A stretch of 64,000 bases of DNA from Tubiluchus corallicola (Eukaryota > Priapulida > Priapulimorpha > Priapulimorphida > Tubiluchidae), in assembly GCA_030141605.1 (NCBI GenBank), contig JAQGDQ010000135.1, positions 62,001 through 126,000 on the forward strand. The letters are read 5' to 3'. Of the stretch, positions 1 to 12,500 are shown piece by piece. Below the pieces are notes generated by a model, which saw only the letters and a program-made list of their open reading frames with translations, searched no databases and was not told the DNA's origin. Numbering within the stretch: the first letter of the stretch is position 1; each line of letters starts with the position of its first letter. The position numbers and the translations under genes are program-made.

Positions 1-402
1 GCTGTTATCCCAAAACTATCGATCTTTTAAGCCACAACACACTCTACATGCCATTAAGTAACAGCATTAGTCTTTTTTTCAGAATGCACATGGTAATTAA
101 GCTAGCTACGATGATCTCTGACTAGCCAGTTTTGGTGTAGTTTGAAAACTTTTGTTAATTGCTAATGTCGGATTAGTAATTAAGAATTAACAGTCATTAA
201 ACTCTAGAAGAATTTTTCGCACTCTCACACTTGCACCCGGGGGATAATTACCCCGGTTGCCCACCACTTTACTACGGCTCTGCATGATATATATTATCAG
301 TTTAAGTGCAATATTAAAAAACAGGGAGCAACCATCCCAAGAAACAAGAAGAAACCTGTTCTAGATCAACAAATCCAGTATATACTAAGCTCGCAATAGT
401 AC
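1..402. other. FAT4 intron 9 (partial)
   Basis: This is intron sequence at the left edge of the window. I see no exon, repeat or RNA gene in it. Confidence 0.6.
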
Positions 403-583
403 CTTAGTCTAGCATTTTCTCCCACATCTTTATCTTCTGCATGCATGTCGATCACACGACGACCGGCTGGCAGGTTCTCTCTGATACTAGATGTGTAATG
501 TTCGCTGGTGAACACTGGGGCATGATCGTTGACGTCTTGTACGATAATCTTCACCTGACCTGTCCCACTCAACATGGGCACAC
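403..583 (-). CDS. FAT4: FAT4 coding exon 9: EC22/23 linker and start of EC23
   Basis: The acceptor TTTTTCTCTAG precedes GTGTGC and the donor is CTAAG followed by GTACTA; 181 nt, phase 1 to phase 2. It encodes VPMLSGTGQVKIIV, linker DVNDHAPVF, YTSSIRENLPAG and DKDVGENARLR. It is the last exon of the gene inside the window; the next acceptor must lie to the left of position 1. Confidence 0.88.
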
Positions 584-3500
584 CTAGAGAAAAAGTAGCC
601 TTGTCAATCTTACAATCATATTATTTCTATAAATACAGCATATGTATGTTTGGTAACCTGTATGAAGGGCATATTTATAAACAGAGCATAAGCAGAACGG
701 TGTAGTTACACTGGAAATGAAAATATATACATTTGAAATGCTTTAAAAATTGCATTTCAAAAATCAGCATGCCACGTAATGCAACAACAGCTAAAATGCA
801 ACAACAACAACAACAGTCACTGCTGTATGTAACTTGAAAATTAAAGCATATCTGAAATGAAGCGCATCTTAGGCGATCACTGATCAGTTATTTTAAAACA
901 GAATGAGTTAGTTTAAACATATTTATTTTATAATCTCTGGACAAAACAGTGTAACTGACACAAAAAGTCCTCTGGTTACAGAGATAGTACAAATACAATA
1001 CATGAAAGATAAAAGTGCACGATTAATATATACGTAACAATTAAACAACCTTGTTAGACAACAATCAAACAAACACAACAAAATCGCTGCTATTTTGTTC
1101 CTAAAGCTGGACGCTATCAAATTTTGTGACCTACAGCAAAATCTAGATAATAATAGCTCAGTTTCTTACAGAATGACAATAAAAAATAAAAACTGCAAAA
1201 CACAAACCGGAGTCAGTTGCAACAATCGATAACCAATATGTATCTCTCAGTTCTCTGTCCAAGCTGCGATGCAAAATTATCTTGCCGTTTTCAGCACCAA
1301 TTTCAAACAGTCCATCGTAGCTTTCATCCAGTGAGTACGTCAGTTGCGCATTCTTGGGCGAATCTGCATCGTGAGCGGTGATTGTAGCAATGGTCGCCGG
1401 CAATTTGGACATGTTCTCCAGGACGTGGACAACGTACGGAGAATGGTGGAAGACGGGCGGTGAGTCATTTATGTCTTTCACTACAATGCGAATAGTTGCC
1501 GTATCCTTTTTTGGATCTATGCCCAAATCTTCAGCACTAATGGTTAAGGTGTACATTTGCACTCGTTCGTAATCAAGAGGCTTCGCCACTGAAACAACAC
1601 CAGTTTTCAGATTGAGGTCAAAATCGCGAGCATCATCACCAGCAACTATATAATAGCGCACCTCTCCATTATTGCCCGAGTCACGGTCATACGCAGAGAC
1701 ATTTAAAAGAACGGTTCCAACGCTAATATCTTCAGAGATGGTGGCGCTATAGTCGGTCAACTCAAACGTTGGGCTGTTGTCATTTTCATCGATGATCTTG
1801 ATGAAAATATCTTGCCGGCTAGAAAGTGGCTCCGTGCCTTTGTCCATTGCCATGACCGTTAACGTGTAATTTTCTTCACCTGAAAAAGGTATTGATGAAT
1901 TACAGTATCAGTTCTCTATTGCATTATGCAACTGCTAATCAATGAAGCAAGGCAATGAGGTTCTTTGCATAAGCTAATGAGAAATGGGTAAAATGTAGTA
2001 CAAAGCAAATACACAAGCAAGGAACACAACAGCAACACTATAATATATTATAGAGAAGCATTATACTGTAAGACAACTAATGCTACATGGTAATAACTTC
2101 TGACAAGAATTAAAACGTTACTAAAAATATCCCACTGAAAAGAAATTAAAAAGTTGCAGCGTTTTTCTATTTCTTTCCTACATTAAAATAATGAAAAATG
2201 TTTATATTAACGTTTGTAACCTAGGTTTTCAGACATGCTTTGAGACGGACTGTTATTACACAGTTAAGATTAAATTTTAACTTTTGTATGGAAAAGCAAT
2301 ATCAGCCTGTACAATTACATCTGTTTTTACTGGCTTACATGAGTATAAAAACATCAATCCATATTTTTACCTGCAAATCACATTTCTGATTATAAGGCAC
2401 TGTGCCTAAGCGAAAATTATGCAATGTATAACTAATTACCACAATCACAAAAGATAAATCTATTATAACCATAATAGTTTTAACTTAGTTTGCTTTTAAT
2501 GGGTTTTTGACCCTAGCTTACTAAACTCTTTTAATAACAACTGAAATCATTAAAGTCCACAACCCTCTATAGGATTTGGTAGCTCTAAACTGAAACCTAC
2601 AATAGAACTTTGCAAAGCCTAACAAAAAGCAAACAGAAAAGTTCTAAAACCTTACAAACGAGGATTAAAATATGGAGCTCCATTTCGTGATCATTGCACA
2701 ACTCGCGCCATTTCCACTTCGTACTAAACGCAAGGACAAATATTGTCGTGAATTTTTGATTTATACATTTTGCCAGAACCTTGAATCGAGCACATTAAAT
2801 TTAATAGATTCGCCTGTTAGAATCATTTAAAAGATGAAATGTTTACTTTTCATTGCCAAGCTTGTGGGGTGAAACAGGTTTTCTGACCTGTAGCAAATCC
2901 GAGTGGATGGCATGCGAGCGTGGGAATGATACAGTGAAAAATTAATCTGTCTGCAGGTACACAAGAAAATTCTACCTGGACAGGTAAGGTAAGGACTATT
3001 AAGTTAAAATTTTCGACAGCAAACGATTGAAAAATTTACACCTCTGTTTTCAACGTTGCTCACTATACAATTAGTTTTACAATGCTATCCTAAATGTCTA
3101 AACATGAGGAGGTATGCCAAGATTTTAATAATGTTGTAATTATGAATCCCTTAATTCAAACTCACTTGCAAGAGTTACTGATCACCTGTGACACAAATTT
3201 AGCATTAGCCATGATACAACATCAACATAATAACAGTAATAATGAAATCAGCCAATCACTCATAACCTCTATCTGATTATTATCTTCTTATTCCCATCAC
3301 AACGCTGGTTATTAAATAGCTGGACCATGCCCAGGTAAAACGTGCTAATCGATCAGCTACACACAGGTAGACAGGTATGAAGTAATTGCGCCAGGTTATC
3401 TGACAGGTACAATTAGTAACGCAGGTGGGACTGCTTTCCTAGGTTCCACTTATCACTGGTAAAATGTGGTTGTAAAAACGTGTGTAATTTACAATCTCAC

Positions 3501-6500
3501 ATTATTGATTACACGGTTCTAAAGCGAAATTTAAAATGGCCGCAGCCTGAGACAGCCAGCAGAATCTGCTTTTTCAGCATGTTGGAATAATATGCATCAG
3601 TTAAATACAAGAGGATAATGTGGCATCATAAAGTAATCAAAAAATCAATTCTGTATAAATGCATACACACATAGCAAATTGTCGTGCATTTAGTCAATGA
3701 TATGGGCTGCATTAATGTGGAAAAGCAACAGTAAGTATAACAAATCCAGCTAAAGAAGTCTCAAGTAAAAAAGCCGCAGATAAAAAGCCACAGGTAAAAA
3801 GTCACAGGAAAATACTTACAGGAAAAAAGTGATAGGAAAAAAAGGCACTGGAAAAAAGAAATAACCCTAACCCTAATCTCAACCTTAACCCCTAACCCCT
3901 AAACGAAATTACGACTTCTCCAAAAGTACAGCAGGGAAGGAAAATTAAAGTGTTTCAAAACTCTGGCAATACAGTTTAAAATTCAATGACACTGAAAATT
4001 TTATGTAGCTCATGTTGGCGTCCAAACATGCTATACATTTTATTAACTGATACATACACTATACGTTTCATATGCCTAATGTTGGTTGCCGCACATTATT
4101 CTTTTCAAGTACCTAATATTGGCTCCTTTACATGCTGATCTGTTAATGTGCTTACACTGGTTCCTCCACATACTACTAAATGCTTCTAACTCTAGTGATA
4201 GTTACCAGTACATACTAAATATTCTAATGTCTAATGGTTGTTGCTATGTGGCTCCTATACACCTGAAGTTTTCGTGTAAAAAAATATTTCAAAAACTGCA
4301 GCATGCTCTTGCCCCTACTATGAATAGACATTGACTGCGATTATAAAAGAAAGTACAATAATAACAATAAAAAAAATCTAACTCAGCCTATTTGCAAGAA
4401 GCATTGTATCTTCTGGCAACATTCACCAATATCAATAAAGCATGCAAAACTAGTAAAACAATAAAAAAATTGAATAAACCATTTCAAGTTCCATTTCAAC
4501 ATATCAAGTAAACACAAACAATTTATACAATATAAAATATATGGGAAGTCTTTGTCTGCTATATGCCTTATTCTTCTATAACCAAATTGAGCTTCTCTAG
4601 TAACATTAAGCATGTGTAGTAGTAATATAGCAATAGTAACTTTTTATACATTTTCCTTCTGTAAGTAGGTGAATTATATTTGAAAATTTGAAACATCTCA
4701 AGGCTTTTGTTAATAACTATAAGCCATTAAAGTTGAAGCAGCACTGATATTTCAGAAAAAATTATAATGCTGCCTAGAATTTTATCCCTATTATTAAGAT
4801 TTTTACGAGCAGCAGAGATTACAGGTTGTGTCAGAAGAATCTGGGTAAGCATTGTCACCAAGGTGACTTGTTCAGCAGAGGAAATTCAAACCTGAGCCAT
4901 TGACACACAATTACTGAATAAGTTTGGAATTAACAGCCAATAAAAATACATCAAAATTAGAATACAGCAAAAGTCATTCATCATAACTGTGAAGAAATAT
5001 TTAGTAAGATCTGGCAATGATATTACTGGGAAAAAATTCAGAAAAACCTGATCATGAAATCATAATATGACACGTGAAAACTTAACATGAACATCTTTTT
5101 CCTCAAATCCAGTAGTTGCTACATTTTAATCAGAAAAACTGAAAAAGAAATCTGTTTCTCCTTTGCCTATGAACAACTAGAAACAGTATTAGCCATGTTT
5201 TGATGCGAGTTCAACTAATATTTGTCTAAACACCAGTAAATATATTATTAAAGCAAACTCTCTGGTCGAGTTGAAAGTAAAATATTTTCCTAACCAGCTA
5301 TTCCTAAAATGAACGAAAACGAGTAAATACTGGTAGTCACCCGGTTGTAACCATCTGTTACAAATGATTCAGATTATTAGTAACTGGATAGTTGCAAGTC
5401 ACCGACAACTTTAATCATAAATCAAATAAAAGTACCAACAATAATTATCAGCTTGCAGTATCACTTCCTGCCAGTTTCTGTTCAAAACCAGCCAAGAGAG
5501 ACTCGTTCTACATATCTTAAGCAGCTTATGGTTAATTACTCTAAATAATAAATTGCCTACATGAATATGAAACGCAAAATTACGTACTCTCTCTGTCCAA
5601 TGGACCGTTGACTCGCAATATGCCATCTACAGGGCCGATGGAGAACCGATCCCCGGGCACGGAATACAGACTGTACTCGACATAGCTGTTCTTGCCCTCA
5701 TCAGCATCAACAGCTTTGACGGCCATGACGATGCTTCCTATTGGTGCATTCTCTTGGATGGTAGCGTAACCCGGTGTGATGAATTGTGGTGCCATATCGT
5801 TCACATCCTAAAACAGACACATGTAAATGAAGCTTTAGATTGCATTGTGAGTTATAGATGTTGTTAAGTGCGATCATTTAGCTACCCCATATTGTAACTA
5901 GCTCTGGTTTTCATTATTATTAAAAACCTGAAATTAGTTTTATACCATATACTTGCTTGCGTCAAAAGCAAACATTTATCAAGTAGTTATGGTCACTGCG
6001 TAACACACCACAAAAAATTTATGAAGCAGTTAATATCAATAACAAAGACTAGTGGAGGTATAACTGATAGAATGCTATACATTTCTTAGTTCAATAAACA
6101 AATGTTTTAATGACTCATCATAAATTTGTTTTCTTGCTAGTTTTATGAAAAGCAAAAGTACTGACTTACATTCTGATAACAATTCAAGCAAAGTAAAACA
6201 AAATGCACTTGATGCATTACTGACGGTTTTAAATAACCAGTTTATTTATGTGAATAATATGTTACAAAGGCATTGACTTAACACAGTTGACATAGTTAAA
6301 TCACATTGTACATGGCACTCGATTATTCTGAGATAGAAAAGACATATTTTAGGTCCCATTATTGTTGATAGGAAAGCTGCAAAATACCAAAATCTAATCG
6401 AGTAATCTAATGATGATGTAAAAACCAATTAATCTGCGAGAAAACTGTAATGATTTGAAAACCATTTAATGACAATGCTCCACGAAAACAATGATGATCC

Positions 6501-9500
6501 AGGTAAGTATTTCCATCATAGTCAACGAATTTGCCTCATACAAAAATCAATTAATCTGTGAGCAGCTTGTTACAATTTAAAATTATTTAATAACAATGCT
6601 TCAAGAAAACAATGATAATCCAGATAAGTATTTCCATCATAGTCAACGAATTTGCCTCATACAAAAATCAATTAATCTGTGAGAAGCCTGTAACAATTTG
6701 AAAATAACAATGTTTCATGAAAACAATGATGATTCAGATAGCGTTTCTCTTTTCCAGCATGTGCCAATATGCAGCACAGTCTCAGAATGTTGAAATGAAC
6801 TTTACGTCATTAGAAAAACAAAAATGAAGGTTTGAGCAAATACCAACATTCAACTCTACACAAACATAAGACTCAATTCGGGACTGAAAACCAGTTTCTG
6901 ATTGCTACAAAAGTTCATCTATTCAAATCTAACAGCTGCAAGGTAATTTCCAGCTAAAGCAGTTACCAGTATCACATTCAAGATTGTTCACCCGTAAATA
7001 AACTTAAACTTGAAACGCTTAGAAGTTAAACTATAATTTCCCAACCCAATAACTGACTTTCTCTTTGATTTATTACAGAGCCACATGTAATTCAACTATT
7101 AAAAACAACAATATTAATAAAAGCAATTTTTCCAAAAATGTAAATTTAGGGCCCAAACACAGAAAACAATGCAGTGAATCAGTGTTCGCTCACACTTAAA
7201 AAATTAATGTAAAGACAGATAGGTTGCAGAGTTGTGCCTAAAACTTCTGTAATACTTACTTCAAACAGCGATCATTGTTTACAAAAAAAACTAATCACCT
7301 TAAAAAACCAAAATCATTCTTGCCATTTTTTGTGACACATACACATGCATCCTAAAAATAATAGTCCTGCAAGAAGAAGCATGAACCGATAGTGAAAAGT
7401 GGTGATCCAACACAGTCAAATGGGGGCATACTGACCTCTCCGGGGTCAAACTAACCTTATTCCTGCACACAGTGAAAGTGGGAAGATCAAAAGAGGGGAT
7501 CCACGTGTTAATGCTGCCTATCAAAACATGGTTATAGTGCAGTCATATGCATGCACTTAGTAAACTTAATGTTGAACACAGACTGCGGTCAATATATTGC
7601 ATATCAGTTGTCAGAAACGTACGTAACCTTATACAAGAACTGAGAGAGACTCTTCTACTTCTGTTTTCACTAATAAATTTATTTGGATCATTGAGGTCAA
7701 TTTGACTTCAGATCAGGTCAGGAATGAGAAACAGGAAAGAATGCGGTCAGTAGTTAAAAGTACTTGACTGTTAAGGAAGAGCAGTACCAAAGATGAACAT
7801 ACAGAAAAAAATTGTAAAATATTTTGGCCTTACTAGTACGCATTTTGATGTTTTGATTTTAAATAACTAAAAAAACTATTTTACAAAACTGAATGTTTCG
7901 TTTGATTTAAAATAATGAATTTTGCAGCCAAGCTGGTAATATTTGACTGTAATAAAAGTTTATGCGACAAAAATGAAAACAAAAATGATCTTCGACAGCA
8001 TGAAACAAGTACATTAAATTGACAAGTAAAACTATTTTTTGTTAACTATGATTACTATTTTTTGCATATCTCGTGATAAACTTTCACAACAGAACAGTTG
8101 CTGTTAAAAAGTGAAATGAAAGTCCAAAGTTTAAATGAATGAAAAACATAGGGCAGCAACGTTTACTCAGTAAGACAAGTTTATTATTTGAAGATGATCA
8201 ATACATGGCCTGCAGCCAAAGGCTATATAAAATCTAACCTACCTTTGTGACAATACAGAGGACTAAGCGACAACTATTGGAGTAAACAAATTACGAAAAC
8301 CAATCCTAACCAAGTGACTGGCAATAGTGTGTCACTATAATCTCACTGTCTAGAAACAACATAAGGAATAGAACAACAACGCGGACAGGAAATAGGCTAG
8401 ATTTGATGGCTGTGTCATAAAACATGTAGATGAGACATTAGTAATTAAAGATGGGTAACCTTCCACAGTCAAAAGAAAGACAGGAAATATTAAAAGTAAA
8501 ACTAGAAGAGAAGTGTTCTTTAATGTGTCATACCAGTAGTAAAATATCAACTAATCAATTATCTATTAAACTAAGCATACCTGCAGTATTATTGTGACGG
8601 AGGTTGTTGCAGACAGCCGAATGGAAGGTGGTTCCACCTTGTCCTTTGCCTCCACCGTAAGCTGATAGAAGGAATCTGTCTCTCTGTCAAGCATCTTCTT
8701 GTTGTAGATGGTGCCGTTGTCGTGGATACCAAGCTGATCTTTGGGGTCTCCATCAATAATGGTGAACTCCAATTCTGCATTCTTTCCTGTGGACAGTAAA
8801 CAAACAATCAGTGGAAATTGTTTACGGACAGTTGGATAAACAAGGACAAGATAGTGGACATGTTTCTACAGAAATTTCCAGTTCACTGACAACAAAACAA
8901 TAAACACTTTCTGCTGAGAAGTCAAAATACAGCTTCTAGGTCACCTGACACACTGCAGACGCTTTCCTCTACTATTAGCCCTAACATCAAAGGAAAATTT
9001 GGCAGAATAAAGACATCAGACACTTGCATTTGTTATTTATATTAGCAACAACATAACTGAATATGTTCACTAGCAAGACGATCATATCAATAACAAAAAC
9101 GGACAATTTTCTGAAAGATAATTTTACACATTTTTTACGTTTTCTTAATCTTTAACTGATAAGATACTGGTTTAAATGTATTCGAGTGTTCAAAACTATT
9201 CCTATATTAGGGGACTGAATCATTGCGTTATAAAAATCAATAGCAAATGACGATATTGATAAATATTTCTTTTTAATTTTTGTTTATGTGTGCTTCTTTA
9301 ATAAAATACTCGATTTTTTCATATTGCGCTCAACTCTTTCAGTATGCAACATTGTAACATTTTTCAAAGTAGTATCATTCTGTAGTACTTTCTTACAAAA
9401 CCTACCTGAATCAGCATCCGTTGCCACGACAGTGATAAGCGATGATCCAATGGGCACGTCTTCCATCACAGTGTCAACAGTATACTCGGATTGCATGAAC

Positions 9501-12500
9501 ACCGGGGCATGGTTGTTGACGTCGACTACATTGATGTAAACAATGGTCGTCGAGGAGAGACTGGGTTGCCCCCTGTCTGCAGCTTGCACGGTAAATATGT
9601 AATGCTCATCCTAGATGAAATAACAGAAGATAAGCTACAAATGGACGAGAAATCCCATATTCAGTGTCACATTAGTTACCGTGTAGCTAGAATAATACAC
9701 AAGTGCTGCTCTTAAGTGAACTGACTGCTGTCTGGGATGCTCCATAAACCAAAATTGCAAACTGTAGCCTCATTAGCAGACAAGCCAGTCATTTACAACT
9801 AACACAACAAGTGAGTTTTCTAAAATTGCAGCATGACACTGTGGAACATCAAAATATCACAAGGATGTCTGACATTGGTTAAGGTGTGACTGTGAAGAAA
9901 TACCTTGTAAACGCCCTGCTGGGATCAGTAATATTCAAACACATATTAAGAATTGACTAAAATAAGGAGTTGTCGGTGGATAAAAATCATCATTTATATA
10001 ATCAGGCTTGAGAACAAATTTAATTTAAGAAAAGCTGGCATTTTTAAAAATGAACTTCGAAATTGTGTGATTTATAAAGTTTTGTACAACTGCTACAACA
10101 ACTGCCTAAACTGTTAAAAATTACAATCCTGAGAGCTTAAACCCCAACTTTCTGTTCCGAATCTTAAAAGCTTCTCTGTATTTTCGCTAAATTGCGCTGT
10201 CCAGCTCTCACTGCCCTGCACATTAAAACTAGGGCCATTCAAGGTCACTTTTCACTGTACATGGGTCAAGTGGGCACTGATAAAGTTACAACCGAGTTCA
10301 ACACTGCCGCACCTTCAACAGCACTTTAAGTGCAAGCTGTCATATGGCAGATAATACCACATTCCAACGCATGCACGGCCGGTTATCCCGCCTACATTAA
10401 AATTGTTTACCCGTGTGCTAACCAAGCTCCCAATAAATACCCTAATCCTTAGTATAAACAAATTGACAACACACGCAGCGGCCGACGAATGGGTTAAAGT
10501 TTACCCTGTAAACAGGAGCATACGGAAGAGATAAAGGTAATTTGCTCGATTCTCTAATCTGAAACAGTTGCACGCTGGATAGTGGGTAATTAAGCTCCGT
10601 ATGTAATGAGATCAAGACGAGAGGGTGGGAGTACAAAACATGTAAGAACCAAAGAGTTATTAATTGATTTTCAATGTACTTCAAATAATTAACACAAAAT
10701 ATAAGATATATTCATTTCACACAATAGAATTACAAACAAATAATAGTTAAACTAATATTCATTTCACACGATAGAATTACAAACAAATAATAGTTAACTT
10801 ATGTTGAAAAGGGAATAAATGCGAGTGTATGACTAAAGAGTCCTAAAAAACACTGCCCTTATATATATATATATATAGCACATTGACATAATTTACTTAG
10901 TTTAGGGGTTGGGAACTGTGTGTAACAAGGGCGGTTTAAAAATATTTTCCCATGTGTATGTTTATATGAATCAATTATGCAATTTTATTACAGGATTAAT
11001 AATTATTGCAGACCAAACAGAGTATTCATTGGTATATAGAGCTATGCATATAAATATTGTAAGACTACACTACTTAAGTAAGAATGATGCGTATTTCAAC
11101 ATCAGGTTTAAAAAAACAACAATCTGTTAATTTATTCAGTTATTAAATCCAGGTGATTCTTTACCATAAGATGATCATGGCTTGTCTACAAAAGGTTCAA
11201 CATATACTTTTTAGATTGTGCAAACACACAAAGCAAAAAAAAATTAGTGATGTATTCAGATAAACTATTGGCAATTCAAATGCCTATATTTTTCAAAATT
11301 ATAAATTCAGTTAATGATTGATAACACATTAGCTGTCCGGGTGCAGTGGCCGCTCGCGATAATTTAACAAGAAAGGCCAAAGCATCTAGGATTTGTCCAA
11401 GGGATAAAGACTGAGGTTAGGATCAAGCTTACGTAAAATGGGAAAAATCCGGGCGAGTTGTTATGCAAATTAGATGCAAAAACCTGCAAAACAGCAGCTT
11501 TGCAAGTTGATGTAATTATGCAAGTCAGAACGGGAAAAATCTCCAAGGTATGTAAATCAGATGCAGAACTTGCTGAATACGAAGATTCTAGCGAAACCAC
11601 TACCCACGTGTAATACATTAGAAGTGCAGGCAAGCTATGCAAATTAGCTGCTAAAGCTTGCTAAACGTGAAATCTTTTGCAAGCCAATTGGAATCATGTA
11701 AGACAAGACAGGAAAAATTCCAACAAGCTATGTAAATTAGCTGCGAAACGTGTCAACTTTCCAGCACCCGCATTAAATAGATGTCAGTAACACCCTCCCC
11801 AATACTCCACTTCGGGTTACACGTCCTCTGAGGACGAGAAGTCCCTCTTCCTTGAATTCAGCATCCAGTGATTTTTAAAGGTGAAAAGCGAACCGGCTTA
11901 TTAAAGGAAATCACCAAAATTCGTATTTTTCAAAAGCGAATGAGTCCTCCTCCTTTAAATTCTGCCGGCTATTCTTATCTATCTATCTCTTACTCTATCG
12001 TGAAAGGTTATTAAAACTGACTGAAACTGAAATTCCATCGTAATTTCCACTTGCAACGCTATTTTAGCAGTAGCTATTATGAAGTCTCCAAGATTATCCA
12101 CCTGTGCAAGGCCTAGAGGCAGACTTGAAGTTACTAGTTTTTTATCTCTAATTGACAGTTATAACCCAAAATGACAATTCACGGCCAAACAAACTCTTTT
12201 TCATAACGTTAACTGTCGAACATTTCAATTAGTAAAAGCTAATAAGAAAAATGCTTCCTTTTAACTGCACTAAGAAGTACGACAGGTAAGAGGCAGTTAC
12301 CAAAGACACAAAAGAAAGTTCGTTTTTCTAATTAAATCAAACTGCTAGGAAAACATACCTCTTCGTAATGCAGCACACTTGCTAGTGTGAACGCGCCATT
12401 ATTCTCGTCCAGTGTGAACACATCTGTCCCCCAATCGGATACAATTGCGTACGTCACGTTGCCATTAGCACCCGTATCCCGATCCTCAGCTTCCACTCGA

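Larger units (their letters stand above)
1880..5587. other. FAT4 intron 7
   Basis: A 3.7-kb intron. It contains the A-rich degenerate tandem repeat and telomere-like tract at 3762-3904, and a possible SINE fragment near 4815-4905 (a minus-strand box reading GGTTTGAATTTCC). I find no exon. Confidence 0.8.
5808..8580. other. FAT4 intron 6
   Basis: A 2.8-kb intron containing the 121-bp tandem repeat at 6421-6740 and a cluster of nuclear-receptor-like hexamers at 7694-7720. I find no exon. Confidence 0.8.

Noticed and set aside
6468-6485. Plus-strand NDNAPR, resembling a cadherin linker, in intron 6
   Set aside because: It is antisense to the cadherin gene, lies in a tandem repeat and is followed by a stop two codons later. 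It is chance similarity.
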